In this document: one piece after another, positions 11,001 to 21,300 of the stretch | Position numbering within the stretch: the first letter of the stretch is position 1 | How the letters are laid out: each line of letters opens with the position of its first letter | Assembly (NCBI GenBank): GCA_041946965.1 | Contig: JBHGBM010000013.1 | Coordinates: 1 to 64,000 of the forward strand | DNA length: 64,000 nt | Reading direction: 5' to 3' | Origin: JBHGBM01 sp041946965 | GTDB lineage: Bacteria > Acidobacteriota > Terriglobia > Bryobacterales > Bryobacteraceae | Translations under genes and position numbers: made by a program | Notes under the pieces: model-generated | Seen by the model: the letters and a program-made list of their open reading frames with translations, nothing else | Databases searched by the model: none | Told to the model about the DNA's origin: nothing

Positions 11001-11511
11001 CGTTCCACGGACCGCCCGCGGGCAAACTGGGGACGATCACGCCCGGCGAAAGCCCGTAAATCCACGCCAGGTTGCCGCCGCGCTGCGGTAGGTTGGAAGC
11101 CTCCTCGCTGGTCATCACCTGGGCCATCGTGCTGGTGGCGCTTTCCAGCACCGGCGCGGCGGCGGTCACCTCGACGGTTTCCGTCACCTCGCCGATAGTC
11201 ATCTGCACGTCGATCTGAATGCGGTCGCCGGTGCGCAGTTCGATCCCGGGCCGCGACCAGCGTTTGAAGCCGGCGCTGTCGGCGTCCAGCCGGTACGTTC
11301 CCGGAACCAGGTAAGGGATCTCGTACTGGCCGGCGGCGTTGGTTTCGCCGCTGACCGTCACGCCGGTTTCGGCATTCACGGCGTGCACCTTAGCGCCGGG
11401 GATCACGGCGCCGCTGACATCGGCAACTTTGCCTACTATGGTCCCGCGCGGGTCCTGCGCTGCGAGCGGGATGGAACACGTCAACACCAAGAGAAGAAGA
11501 AGTACCCGCAT
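8017..11511 (-). CDS. TonB-dependent receptor, Oar-like (T2)
   Basis: This is an outer-membrane receptor of 1164 residues with a signal peptide (about 1-18, ending in PLAAQ), a carboxypeptidase-regulatory-like domain starting at RGTIVGKVAD, then plug and barrel with a terminal aromatic residue. The ATG at 11511 is preceded by GGAGGTG. It is divergent from T3, with 130 bp between the starts, and its 3' end faces the amidohydrolase gene. The N-terminal domain differs clearly from T3, so the pair is not a fresh tandem copy. It presumably imports an oligosaccharide or another large nutrient using TonB energy; no TonB/ExbBD genes are in the window. Confidence 0.9.
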   Translation of the reverse strand: MRVLLLLLVLTCSIPLAAQDPRGTIVGKVADVSGAVIPGAKVHAVNAETGVTVSGETNAAGQYEIPYLVPGTYRLDADSAGFKRWSRPGIELRTGDRIQIDVQMTIGEVTETVEVTAAAPVLESATSTMAQVMTSEEASNLPQRGGNLAWIYGLSPGVIVPSLPAGGPWNVDQSSALSVAGSGDRGLDFSVDGVSNNAYEGNTAFTPPPDMVQEVRLQTATYDASIGHTTGGSLSISLKSGTNEMRGSAGAAGAWGPLLTRNFFTNKWIFDPQTGPVTDEKIKSRTPEENWKKYSVAVGGPLAIPKLYNGRNRTFWMFGYQGHNRKQPVAQLVSVPTEAQRKGDFSALLALGAEYQIYDPHTTRASGSRLQRNPLPGNIVPASRIDPIGQKLVNYYPMPNTAGTPDGLSNYNIETPKDQIMHQPVVRIDHNFSEKHRLFARYSHSDFTGHFDKYDPKTDVRGRERKRPHRGAALDNVFVLSPETVLDVRYGFTWFSEVQSFLNQGWDIGEFFNKNLVGQLDPEGVTFPQITSRGMLQLGNDGGYDRTYYTHSLLSTLTWVKGDHSVKFGADLRLNLENNKTFGNVSPNLEFNETYTRGPLDNSTAAPVGQGIASMLFGLPDGGVVNVNDSRAESTRFYSFFVQDDWRATRNLTVNLGLRWEYEDPLTERYNRGTRDFDFTTVNPIQPAARAAYAKSPIPEVPVNQFNTIGGVTFLGLGGNPRGLRDPDYRALMPRVGFAYQINPRTVARAGYGLFFGMLGSEFYNTAMPGYNQNTSVVASVDNGISYVGSIANPLPFGIVRPQGAAGGLRTYLGRAPGFASSDGRRPYTQRWSASLQFQPFSRGVVEIGYLGSKTVRARVDTAFNSLPRQYLSTSPARDQATIDYLTAKVNNPFAGLEGFEGSTLATAKTVNRSQLLTAYPHFGGLSTALPAGSAWYNGLTARVERRMTGGLQFRASYTWSKNLEATGYLEPTDPRPEHVVANLDRPHRFVASAVYELPFGRGKPVFNGAGGVLDRIAGGWQVQAIYQIQSGPPLSWGNVIYYGNDWRAIELSTSHASLDRWFDTSQFERSSQRQLGSNIRTFPSRISFLRGDGINLWDVSLFKSIRLRESLKLQLRAEAENIANHPMFSAPNTNPANSNFGKVLGTQEGEGARRVFLGLKAIF

Positions 11512-11625
11512 AAGACACCTCCGCTACAAACCGGAACCTCACACCCGAAAACCGGCTCGGATGAGGTCCGAATATCAAGAACATTCTACCGCCGCGAGGC
11601 ATCGTCTCCGGCGCGGCGGAACGCG

Positions 11626-11634
11626 TAGTATACT
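11626..11634 (+). promoter_or_regulatory. TAGTATACT box before receptor T3
   Basis: TAGTATACT contains a TATACT -10-like hexamer and the perfect 8-bp palindrome AGTATACT. It ends 7 nt before the T3 start codon, and there is no ribosome site between. The same box with matching flanks occurs before T6 at 28835-28843. No convincing -35 hexamer is visible here. It could be a promoter -10 for a leaderless mRNA or an operator. Confidence 0.4.
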
Positions 11635-11641
11635 CGCGCAC

Positions 11642-14600
11642 ATGCGGATCCAGATTCTGATATGTCTGTTCTCCGGAATTCTCCTTACCGGGCTGTACGG
11701 CCAGGAATTCCGCGGAGCCATCGTGGGGCAGGTGTCCGACCCCAGCGGCGCCAGGATTCCCGGCGCCACGATCAAGGCCACCAACACGGCCACCAACGTC
11801 ACCGTGAGCACCTCCACCAACGAGGTGGGGAATTACTCCCTGCTTTACCTGACGCCCGGAACTTACGCCGTCACCGCGGAGGCCGGCGGATTCAAGACTT
11901 TGGAACGGAAAGGCATCGAGGTCCGCGTGGCGGACCGCATCACGCTCGACCTCGCGCTCGAAGTCGGCGGCGCGCAGGAGACCGTGAGCGTGACCGCGGA
12001 GACGCCGCTGCTTGAAGCAGCCACCGCGTCGCTCGGCCAGGTCGTGGACCGGCGGCGGATCGCCGATCTGCCGCTGGCGGACGGCAACCCGTTCTCGCTC
12101 GCACAGCTCGCGCCGGGCGTCAGTTTCTACGACACGGCCATCGCCGAGCAGCGGCCGTTCGATAACAACGGCACCTCCGCCGTGCAGGCGGACGGAGCTC
12201 CCGGCGGCAACGAGTTCACGCTCGACGGCGCGCCGAACATGACCCGCAAGCGCAACAACGGACTGCCGGTGGTGGCCTTCGTGCCGCCCGCCGACGCGGT
12301 GCAGGAGTTCAAGATCCAGACCGCGACCTTCGACGCCCAGCAGGGACACACCGCGGGCGCCAACGTCAGCGTGCTGCTGAAGAGCGGCACGAACCAACTG
12401 CACGGCACGCTTTACGAATTCCTGCGCAATGACAAGCTGACCGCCAAAGATTTCTTCCTGAACCGCTCCGGGGGGCAAAAATCGCCGCGGCGCTATAACC
12501 GGTACGGCTTCACTGCCGGCGGGCCGGTATACATTCCCAAGATCTACGACGGCCGGAACCGCACCTTCTTCTTCTTCGCCTATGAAGGCATCAAGGACAT
12601 AAGGCCCTCGGTCGGCTACTACACTTTGCCCACGGCGGCGGAGAAGAACGGCGACCTCTCGGCGCTGACCGCGGCGGGCGTCACCATATACGATCCGGCC
12701 ACGGCGCGGCTGCTCGCCAACGGCCGCGTGCAGCGCGACGCTTTTCCCCGCAACTCGATTCCCGCCTCGCGCCTGAGCCCCATGTCGCAGAAGGTCCTTA
12801 CCTTCTATCCGGAGCCGAACCTGCCCGGCGACTCGCAGGGCCGCAACAACCTGTTCGTGCCGCAGAGCAGCCGCAACAATTTCCACTCCGAATCGGCGCG
12901 CCTGGACCACAATCTCACCGCCAGGCACAGGTTCTTCGTGCGCTACACGCACAACAACCGGGCCAACCCCGGTTCGGCGTGGACGGGAATCCGCAACGGA
13001 ATCTCGCCGGTGGGAGACAAGACGCTGCGCACTAACGACGGCGCCACCTACGACCACGTCTACACGCTCTCACCCGCGACGGTCATCAACGTGCGCGGAA
13101 GCATGACCCGGTTCCTGGAGCCCAACCCGCGGCTCAGCGAGGGGCACTTCAATCCCGCCGACCTGGGCTTCTCGCCGCAGACCGTTTCGTACTTTCAGGG
13201 GTTTCTATACTTTCCGCAGATCAGCATCGGCGGTTTCAGCGGGCTGGGCAGCAACTTCAGCAACAACCCCACCTTTACGGTCTGGGCGTTGCAGCCGACC
13301 CTAACCCGGATCAAGGGCTCGCACGCCATCCGGATCGGATACGACGGCCGCGCCTACCGCTCCAACAACATCACGCCGGGCCATCCCGCCGGGCGTTACG
13401 ATTTCGGAAACACTTACACCCGCGGGCCGCTCGATACCTCTTCGGCGGCGCCCATCGGGCAGGAACTGGCGGCGTTCCTTCTGGGCCAGCCGACCGGCGG
13501 CTCGCTTGACCGCAACGCCTCCACCGCGAACCAGACCGCCGGCCACGGGTTCTTCTTTCAGGACGATTGGAAGCTCGGGCGCAAGCTGACCGTGAACCTC
13601 GGCATCCGGTACGACTACGAAGGCGCGACCACGGAACGCTACAACCGCAACGTGCGCGGCTTCGACCTGACGTCGGCAAGCCCCATCGAAGCCGCGGCCG
13701 TCAAGGCTTACGCCGCCAGTCCCATTCCGCAGGTGCCCGCAGCTTCCTTCCGGGTGAAAGGCGGGCTGCTCTATGCCAGCAACCGCCAGCGCGGGTTCTG
13801 GGACGCGGACAAGAACAACATTCAGCCGCGCGCCGGTATGGCGTACCAACTCTCCCCCAAGACGGTGTTGCGGGCAGGCTGGGGCATTTACACGGCGCCC
13901 TTCGATATCGATGCGGTGAACCAGGCGGGCTTCTCCCTGGCCACCCCCATCGTTCCGAGCCTGGACAACGGTCTGACGTTCCGCGCGACGTTCTACAACC
14001 CCTTCCCCGATGGCATCCTGCAACCCGCCGGATCCAGCCAGGGGCTTGCCACCAACATGGGGCTGGGATTCAGCGTCGTTCCGGTGGCGCGGCGCAATCC
14101 GCAATCGCATCGCGTGCAGGCGGGGGTGCAGCGGGAACTGGCCGGCGGCTGGGTGGTGGAAGCCGCCTACGTGGGCACGTTCGGATACGACCTGACGCTC
14201 GGCACCACGGGGGCCACCGGTTCCGGTGAGAGCTTCGGAATTCTGAATCCCATTCCCGCGCAGTATCTTTCCACCAGTCCCACGCGCGATACGGCGGTGA
14301 TCAACCTGATGACGGCGCAGGTGGCGAACCCGTTCCGGGACCTGCTCCCGGGCACCAGCCTCAACGGCGCCACCGTGCAGCGGCAGCAATTGCTGCGGCC
14401 GCATCCGCAGTTCCTCGACATCAACAGCCAGCGGTACGAGGGCAGCAGCCGTTACCACTCCGCGCAGTTCCGCGCCGAGAAACGCTTCTCGCGGGGATAC
14501 ACGCTGATGGCCGGCTACACGCTCTCCCGCTTCCGCGACAGGAATTCGTACCTGAATCCCACCGACACGCGGTTCGAAGAGCGTGTCCATCCCAATGACA

Positions 14601-15184
14601 GGCCCTATCGGGTGGTGGTGAGCGGCATCTACGAACTGCCGTTCGGCCGCGGTCGCAAGGTGGGGAGTTCCTGGAACCGCGGGCTCGATGCCATCGCGGG
14701 TGGCTGGCAGGTGCAGGGCATCTGGATCGCCCAGAGCGGACCGCCGATGGGGCTGGGCAATGTCTATTACGCGGGCGACCCGGCGAAACTCAAGACCGAG
14801 ATCCGCGGCGCCACTATCGACAGGACCTTCGATACCAGCGGCTTCTACTTCACCGACGCGGCGGTGCAGCGCAACGGCGTGGTGGATCCCGCGCTGCAAC
14901 GCAGCGATGCGCGCATCAACCTGCAATACAACCTGCGCACCATGCCGACGCGGCTGGCGAATTTCCGCGGCGCGGGGCTGAACAACCGGGATATCTCGGT
15001 CAGCAAGAACTTCACCGTCACGGAATCGGTGAAGGTGCAATTGCGGGGAGAAATGATCAACGCGTTCAACCACCCGCAGTTCAGCAATCCGAACCTGAGC
15101 CCCAGCAGTTCGAACTTCGCAAAGATCACCTCGCAGGCCAACCTGCCGCGCGACATTCAGGTGGGCGTGAAGATTACCTATTGA
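11642..15184 (+). CDS. TonB-dependent receptor, Oar-like (T3)
   Basis: This is an outer-membrane receptor of 1180 residues. The signal peptide (about 1-20, LLTGLYGQ) precedes a carboxypeptidase-regulatory-like domain (RGAIVGQVSD...), the plug and the barrel. It is most similar within the window to T6: both share QVVD-R-R followed by LPL-DGNP, and an ELPFGR motif late in the barrel. The ATG at 11642 is chosen from the signal peptide; upstream in-frame codons would run through the divergent gene's leader. The following secreted GH67-like gene starts 12 nt after this stop, with its ribosome site touching the stop codon, so the two are likely co-translated. Confidence 0.9.
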   Translation: MRIQILICLFSGILLTGLYGQEFRGAIVGQVSDPSGARIPGATIKATNTATNVTVSTSTNEVGNYSLLYLTPGTYAVTAEAGGFKTLERKGIEVRVADRITLDLALEVGGAQETVSVTAETPLLEAATASLGQVVDRRRIADLPLADGNPFSLAQLAPGVSFYDTAIAEQRPFDNNGTSAVQADGAPGGNEFTLDGAPNMTRKRNNGLPVVAFVPPADAVQEFKIQTATFDAQQGHTAGANVSVLLKSGTNQLHGTLYEFLRNDKLTAKDFFLNRSGGQKSPRRYNRYGFTAGGPVYIPKIYDGRNRTFFFFAYEGIKDIRPSVGYYTLPTAAEKNGDLSALTAAGVTIYDPATARLLANGRVQRDAFPRNSIPASRLSPMSQKVLTFYPEPNLPGDSQGRNNLFVPQSSRNNFHSESARLDHNLTARHRFFVRYTHNNRANPGSAWTGIRNGISPVGDKTLRTNDGATYDHVYTLSPATVINVRGSMTRFLEPNPRLSEGHFNPADLGFSPQTVSYFQGFLYFPQISIGGFSGLGSNFSNNPTFTVWALQPTLTRIKGSHAIRIGYDGRAYRSNNITPGHPAGRYDFGNTYTRGPLDTSSAAPIGQELAAFLLGQPTGGSLDRNASTANQTAGHGFFFQDDWKLGRKLTVNLGIRYDYEGATTERYNRNVRGFDLTSASPIEAAAVKAYAASPIPQVPAASFRVKGGLLYASNRQRGFWDADKNNIQPRAGMAYQLSPKTVLRAGWGIYTAPFDIDAVNQAGFSLATPIVPSLDNGLTFRATFYNPFPDGILQPAGSSQGLATNMGLGFSVVPVARRNPQSHRVQAGVQRELAGGWVVEAAYVGTFGYDLTLGTTGATGSGESFGILNPIPAQYLSTSPTRDTAVINLMTAQVANPFRDLLPGTSLNGATVQRQQLLRPHPQFLDINSQRYEGSSRYHSAQFRAEKRFSRGYTLMAGYTLSRFRDRNSYLNPTDTRFEERVHPNDRPYRVVVSGIYELPFGRGRKVGSSWNRGLDAIAGGWQVQGIWIAQSGPPMGLGNVYYAGDPAKLKTEIRGATIDRTFDTSGFYFTDAAVQRNGVVDPALQRSDARINLQYNLRTMPTRLANFRGAGLNNRDISVSKNFTVTESVKVQLRGEMINAFNHPQFSNPNLSPSSSNFAKITSQANLPRDIQVGVKITY

Positions 15185-15195
15185 AGGAGGCGACG

Positions 15196-16902
15196 ATGAA
15201 GACGGCGTTGGCGGTTCTTTTTGCGGCGGGCGCGGCGGCGTTGCATGCCGCCTCCCCCTTCACCATGAATGGATGGCAGTTTCACGAATACGACATTCCG
15301 AAACTGGAAGAGGCCATCCGCAAAGCACCGGATTACGGCGTTAACTTTTTCATCTTCTCCCACCGGCTGTTCCGTTCCGTGGAGGGGTTTCTGGCGTCCA
15401 ACAGCAGCCTGGACCCGAAGTCGCCGCCCGCGCACCTGGCGAGGCTGTACCGCAAGTCCACCAGCCACACCAAGCCGCATCCTTACTGGCAGCGCGATCT
15501 GCTGCGCGTGGCCGCGGCGGCCGACAGGGTGCGCATCCCGTACTATCTGTGGATTCACGAATTCGACGACATCCCGGACCCGTTCCTGGTGAAGAATCGC
15601 GTCAACTTCGACGACCCCAAACTGTTCCCGTACCTGGAGCAGCGTTATGAGCGGCTGCTGGCCGCCGTGCCCGGGACCGCGGGTTTCGTGCTGACCTTCC
15701 ACGAAAGCGACCACAAGCCTTTCCGCAACAGCGAGGTCGCCTCGAAGCTGGACGCTTCCGAACGCATGTACCGCCTTTCGATGCTGATCTACAACATCGC
15801 GAAGAAACACGGGAAGCAGCTCATCGTCCGGAATTTCTTCTACGAGCCGCTTGAGATGCAGTTCATGAAGGCGGCCATCGGACGGCTCCCCGACGACATC
15901 ATCGTCATGAGCAAGGACACCGTCCACGAGTTCCATCCCTTCTATCCCTCGGACCCGCTGCACGGCGACGTGGGCCGGAAGAAGCAGATCATCGAGTTCG
16001 ACCTGGGGGTGGAAAAAGCCTGGAGCACTCAGGGGGCCTACGCGCAGACCGAGTACATTCAGCGCTACGCCCGGCGCGCGCAGTCGTTGAAACTCGCGGG
16101 CATGGTGGGCCGCGCGCGCCTGATGTGGGACAAGCCGTTCGAGGACAGCCACGAGGTGAACCTGTACGCCTTCTCGCGCTTCATGGAGAACCCCGGGCTC
16201 GGCGTGGAGCAAGTGCTGCGCGAGTGGGCCGCGCGCCGCTACCCCGAGGAGGCCGTGCCTTATATCGCCTCCGCCATGGCGCGCACCCAGTTCATCAATC
16301 ACAACGGGCGCTACCACCTGGAGAACTGGTTCACCAAGTCGATCGGGTCCGAATGGGGAGATTACAACTACTATTTCGGACACCCCTTGGAGCGGTCGCG
16401 CTACAAGTGGTCGCGCAATCCCGCCGACCAGGAACTGGAAAACAAGCTGTTCCACCCCGACCGGGCCGTTTTCGACCGCGCCGTGGCGGAGAAGGATGAG
16501 GTCATCCGGCAGGTGCTCGCCTCCACGAAGGACGTCGAAGAGGCCGCGCGCTACATGGCCCCGGAGAAGATCGCGCCGCTCAAGGAAGACTTCCGATTCC
16601 TGCTGGATGCCGCCAGGCTGCAACGCGAGTGGGTGCGCGCCTACTTTGCGCAGCGGATGTTCATCGAGCAGCAGAAAGAGGAGAGCCGCGTGATCGCCGA
16701 GGATGCGCTCCGGAAGCTGGAATCGCTGGAGCGCACGCCGGGAGTGACCTACGGGCTCGATCCGGAGACGGGGCGCCGCTACAACATCGACAATTTCGTT
16801 CTCGAAATGCGCTGGCGCATGGCGAACATCAAGCGCGCGCGGCTGGAGGATGAGCGTATCCTCGAACGCGCCCGCAGCGCGGGAGACGTGGAGCGGCGGT
16901 AA
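15196..16902 (+). CDS. Secreted GH67-like (alpha-glucuronidase-like) putative glycoside hydrolase
   Basis: This 568-residue protein has a signal peptide (about 1-19, ending in LHAAS). The central part resembles the GH67 alpha-glucuronidase barrel in order and spacing: GTAGFVLTFHESD, then KQLIVRNFFYEP, SKDTVHEFHPFYPSDPL, a QIIEFD acidic segment, then NLYAFSRFMENP before an EWA motif. The match is by eye and divergent, so the specificity (glucuronic or galacturonic acid linkages, or neither) is open. AAGGAGG overlaps the preceding TGA and gives the ATG at 15196, so translation is probably coupled to T3. It likely trims uronic-acid-bearing oligosaccharides in the periplasm. A proteolysis or structural role cannot be excluded. 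Confidence 0.55.
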   Translation: MKTALAVLFAAGAAALHAASPFTMNGWQFHEYDIPKLEEAIRKAPDYGVNFFIFSHRLFRSVEGFLASNSSLDPKSPPAHLARLYRKSTSHTKPHPYWQRDLLRVAAAADRVRIPYYLWIHEFDDIPDPFLVKNRVNFDDPKLFPYLEQRYERLLAAVPGTAGFVLTFHESDHKPFRNSEVASKLDASERMYRLSMLIYNIAKKHGKQLIVRNFFYEPLEMQFMKAAIGRLPDDIIVMSKDTVHEFHPFYPSDPLHGDVGRKKQIIEFDLGVEKAWSTQGAYAQTEYIQRYARRAQSLKLAGMVGRARLMWDKPFEDSHEVNLYAFSRFMENPGLGVEQVLREWAARRYPEEAVPYIASAMARTQFINHNGRYHLENWFTKSIGSEWGDYNYYFGHPLERSRYKWSRNPADQELENKLFHPDRAVFDRAVAEKDEVIRQVLASTKDVEEAARYMAPEKIAPLKEDFRFLLDAARLQREWVRAYFAQRMFIEQQKEESRVIAEDALRKLESLERTPGVTYGLDPETGRRYNIDNFVLEMRWRMANIKRARLEDERILERARSAGDVERR

Positions 16903-16905
16903 GAA

Positions 16906-18354
16906 TTACTTCACGCCCCGGTTGCCTTCGACCACGACGCTCGCCGGGTCGCCGCCCTCCACGCGCACGAACGTTCCGGCGCCGGGCAGAGCGCGGCTGC
17001 CGGTGACCCATACGTCCCGCGAGTCCTTCAGATAAATCACCGGGAGCTTGCCCTGCCGCGCCGCCTGCCTGCCCGTAAAGCCTGCGAGCGTAAGGCCCTC
17101 GACGTGATCGCTCCATAGCGCGTGCCGCTCGGGTGCGTCCCCCGGGGCGTCCCATTGCACACGAACGTCGCGGAAAGTGAGGTCGCGTGCGTGCCCCAGG
17201 ATGATGGCCGCGGGCACGGGTCCGTAGTCGAGGTTGGCCGCGTCACCCTTCACCGTGCCGCCGCGCAACTTGCGCTCGCCCTCGATCTTCTCCCAGCCGT
17301 TCACCCGCATGAAGACATTGCGGAAGGCCAGCCGCTCGATGGGACTCGCGGGCATTCCGGAGATCATCACACGGCCCTTGGTGAGCACCTGTATGTCGCT
17401 GAAAGTCACGTCCCGGATGCGCCCCACGCGCGAATTCGGCTCGCGCTTCTCCAGGTCCACCACGATCGGCCACTCCACACCCTTGCCCCACTTGGGGGCG
17501 GTCTGCATGGTGATGTTCGAGAAGCTGACGTGCTCCATGGTGGCGCCGTCTTTGTTGAGCAGGGCGATGCCGGTGCGCGAGCCCCGGATCACGCAGTTCG
17601 ACATCACGATGTGGCGGAAGTCGGCGTGGCTCTCTGTGCCGAGCTTCAGCGCGGAGGCGGAGCTGACCAGCACGCAATTGGTCACCGTGATGTTCTCCGA
17701 GGGCAGCGGCGGGGGGTTGCGGTTGGTGGTCTTGACCACGATGCAGTCGTCGCCCGCCTCGATGTAGCAGTCGGAGATGATCACGTTGCGGCTGGAATCG
17801 GGGTCGATGCCGTCGCTGTTCACCGCCCGCATATCGTTGATCAGCGTGACGCCGCGGATGGCGACGCGGTCGCAGTTCTTGGGACGCAGCGTCCAGCCCG
17901 GAGCGCGGAGGATGCGCACGTCTTGAATGCGCACGTCGCGGCAGCCCACCAGTTCGATGAGCGGCGAGGGGCGCGCGAGCGGCTTGTAGTCCTTATCGAA
18001 GAAGGCATCGCCCTGCCCGTTGATGGTTCCGCCGCCTTCGATCGCGAACCTTTCCACGTTGACTCCGTACAACAGGTGGCGCGGGTTGTAGTCGGCGATG
18101 TTGCGGCTGCCCCACAGCGTGGCGCCGGGCGAGAGGTGCAGGGTGACGTTGCTGCGAAGATGGAGCGTTCCGGAGAGATAGTCGCCGGTGGGGAAGTAGA
18201 CCATTCCGCCGGTCTTGGTGCACGCGTCGATGGCCTTCTGGATGGCCGCGGTGTCGAGCGTTTTCTTATCGCCCGCAGCGCCGAACTTGCGCACGTCGTA
18301 AACCGACGCGGAAGCCAGCGCGGCGAAGCTGAGCGCAACCAGGATGTGTTTCAT
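16906..18354 (-). CDS. GH28-like polygalacturonase-family protein (a)
   Basis: This is a secreted right-handed beta-helix protein of 482 residues. The signal peptide (about 1-18, ALASAS) is followed by YDVRKFGAAGD, the usual start of GH28/pectate-lyase-3 folds. The catalytic acidic motifs NSDGIDP and GDDCI are present. The family GHG histidine and the RIK motif are not found where expected; the aligned stretch reads SSASALKLGTES. The ATG at 18354 has GGAG 6 nt upstream; an alternative ATG at 18366 overlaps the T4 stop as TAATG. Either way it is translationally coupled to T4. It likely acts on pectin-derived or related oligosaccharides in the periplasm; the loss of motifs makes classic endo-polygalacturonase activity doubtful. 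Confidence 0.8.
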   Translation of the reverse strand: MKHILVALSFAALASASVYDVRKFGAAGDKKTLDTAAIQKAIDACTKTGGMVYFPTGDYLSGTLHLRSNVTLHLSPGATLWGSRNIADYNPRHLLYGVNVERFAIEGGGTINGQGDAFFDKDYKPLARPSPLIELVGCRDVRIQDVRILRAPGWTLRPKNCDRVAIRGVTLINDMRAVNSDGIDPDSSRNVIISDCYIEAGDDCIVVKTTNRNPPPLPSENITVTNCVLVSSASALKLGTESHADFRHIVMSNCVIRGSRTGIALLNKDGATMEHVSFSNITMQTAPKWGKGVEWPIVVDLEKREPNSRVGRIRDVTFSDIQVLTKGRVMISGMPASPIERLAFRNVFMRVNGWEKIEGERKLRGGTVKGDAANLDYGPVPAAIILGHARDLTFRDVRVQWDAPGDAPERHALWSDHVEGLTLAGFTGRQAARQGKLPVIYLKDSRDVWVTGSRALPGAGTFVRVEGGDPASVVVEGNRGVK

Positions 18355-18365
18355 GGCCGTCTCCA

Positions 18366-21300
18366 TTAGAACATCAGGCGGGCGGCGAGCTGGACTTCCC
18401 TCGGCCCCAGCAGCGTCCCCGTGATCCAGCCGAAGTTGCGGCTGGTGATGGTGGTGTTGGGCGCGTCGAAGTGCGTGGTGTTGAACGCGTTGTAGAACTC
18501 GCCCTGGATGCGCAGCGAGAGGCGCTCCCGTATCGGCACGGCCTTCATCAGCGTGAAATCCCATTTCTTGATGCCGGGCGCGCGCAGGTCGGCCACGCGG
18601 GCGGAAAGCATGCGCAGGGTGTACGGCTCCTGCGGCACGAATTGCGTGGTGTCAAACCATTGGTCGATGAGGTGCGGGCTGTTCCTGGACCAGACAGTCC
18701 GCTCCGCGCCGGAGAACGAAAGCGCGTCGCCGGACTGGTAAGTGCCCACCCAGTTCAACTGCCAGCCGCCCGCGATGCGGCGCATCAGCGGGTGATTGCC
18801 GCCGCCAAGCCGGTGTCCGGGGCCGAAGGGCAGATCCCACGACCCATACATCACCAGCCGCTGCGGCCGGTCGGAGTCGGAGATTACTCTGGCCGGTTTA
18901 GCGTCATTTGAGTTGAGATACGACGTGGCCTCCATGAACTTGGAGACCGTATATGCCGCGCCGAACTGCACCCCGTGCGAAAGGCGCTTGGAAACCTGCA
19001 CCTGGAGCGAGTCGTAGTGCGAGCGTCCATAAGGCAGCATGTTCTGCGTCAGGCCGGTGTACTGCGGGTACGGGCGCAGCAATTGCGAAATGGTGACAGT
19101 GGATTGGCTGAGCGCGCTGGTGGTATCGGTGATGAGCCCGTAGAACGGGTTGGCCACGCGCGTGTTCAAGCGCGTTTTCAGCGCCAGGAACTGGTCCGCG
19201 TACTGGTTGATGTTGCGGCTGACCTCCAGCCGCTGCGAAACGTTGCCCACATAGCTGGCTTCCACCGACACGCTCGCGGGCAACACGAACTGGAAGCCGG
19301 TGGAGAACTGCTGGGCCATGCCGTTGAGGTACTTGGGCGGCGTGGTTCCCGACATGGCGCCCGCGCTCAGGCTCTGGCCCACGCCCGTCATCAGGCCGCC
19401 GGCGGCGCCTGCCGGTGTCACCAGCCCGTTCGGGAACGGATTGCTCAGCGTGTGGTAGGGAGTGAGGTTGCCATCCAAAGAGGTCACCATCCGGGTGGAG
19501 AGGTTGAAGCCGTCCTGCCGCAGGTTGTTGGTGAAGTTCGGGTTGTAGAACAGGCCCCAGCCGCCCCGCCACACCATCCGGCTGCTGAGGCGGTAGGCGT
19601 AGCCGAAACGCGGGGCGTACGCCAGCGCGGGCATGGCGGCGTTGCCGCGCGGCAGCCCGTCGGCCCCCAGGAAGCGCAGCCCGCCCTTCACCGCGAGCGC
19701 GGCGAGTTCGGGGATGGGGCTGCGGGCGTAGTTGGTCTTGGCGCCCTGTTCGATGGGGCTGGCAATGCTTAGGTCGATGCCCGCGTTGCCCCGGTTGTAA
19801 CGTTCGGTCACGGGACCTTCGTGCTCGAAGCGGATGCCCATGTTGAGCGTGAGACGGTCCGTGACTTTCCAGTCGTCATGCGCATAGAAGGCGTAGTAGG
19901 TGTTCTGCCGCGCGGGGGAGACCCGGTTGTCGGCCGATGCGCTGGTGGCGAAGCCCAGCATGAAACTCGCAAGGCCGTGGCCCGAGGTGGCGCCCGTGCG
20001 CGTCGGGTCGGGCCCCTGCGTCAACGCGCGGCCGAAAGTGAAGATGCCCGCGGCGCGCTGGGGATCGATGATGTTGTCCTGAAGCACCTGGAAACGGAAA
20101 CCCGCCTTCAGCGAGTGCCTGCCGGCCGTGTAATGGTTGTTCGCCAGCAGGTTGTACTGGTTCAGAAAGTTCGGATTGAAGTTCTTGTTCGGCCCCAAGG
20201 CGGTGATGTCGCCGCCGAACTCGAAGCGCGGGAACACCGCGAAGGAAACGGAGCGCGCGAAACTGGCGGGGAAGCCGAGTTGGGCGATGTCGAAGCCGGC
20301 GCCGTTGAGCGAGTTCCCGTCGAAATAGCGCGTCATGCCCAGGCGCACGTCCCACACCGAGCGCGGCCCCTGCACCCAGGTATAGCCGGCTGCGGCGGCG
20401 ATGTTGCCGCGCCCGTAGATCTCCTCGCCGTTCGGGTCTCCGGCCACCCGCGCCTGCTCGCCGTAGAACGGCGATTTGTAATTCCGGCGGTGGTTCCAGC
20501 CGTAGCGGAAGAACAGCGTCTGCGCCTGTCCAACCTGGTGGTCCACGCGCGCCGAGAGGCTGGCCCACTTGAAGATGCTTTGAACCGACGGGTTCTGGTA
20601 GTTGTCCAGCAGCGTGGCCGTGGGGACGCGGTTCGGCAGCGGATAGTACTTGAGAAGGTTCTTCGCCACCGTATCGAGGCGCGACGCGGGAATCGCGTTG
20701 CCCTGGAACGGGCTCCGCACGTATCCCGAGCCCGAGGGCCGCGTGGTCAGCGGATCGTAGACCACGTACAACGCCCCGGTGCGGTTTACGGTTTGGGAGA
20801 AGTCTCCCGCACGCTCTCTCTCGGTGGGCACGATGCCGCGCCCCACGCCGGTGCTGGGCCGCCGCGTGCCTTCGAAGTCAAAGGTGTAGTGCGTGCGGTT
20901 GCGGCCGTCGTAAAGCTTGGGGATGTAGGCGGGGCCGCTCACCGCCGCGCCGTACGTGTTCAGCCGGAAATTGCTCTTGGGGAGGCCGGTCAGGTTATTG
21001 AAAAAACTGTTCGCGTTCAGGTTTTCATCGCGATGATACCAGTAGACGCTGCCGTGCATGGCGTTGGAGCCCGCGCGGGTGGAGACGTTCACAAACGCCG
21101 CGCCGGAGTGGCCGTACTCGGCATCGTAGGCGTTGGTCTGCACGCGCATTTCTTCCACGGCGTCTGGCGAAGGGTTGTAGGCCACGCGGTTGCGCGACAT
21201 GTTCGGGATGCCGTCCAGCAAAAACTCCGAACGCGCCTCCGAGCCGCTGGAGGCGAACTCCGAAGGTCCCGCCGCGTCCCACGGATTCAGCGAACCGGGG

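Noticed and set aside
2956..15073. Other long antisense frames within receptors T1-T3 (for example 2956-3783, 9682-11091, 13301-15073)
   Set aside because: Same reason: low-information Arg/His/Val-rich translations opposite well-supported receptor genes.
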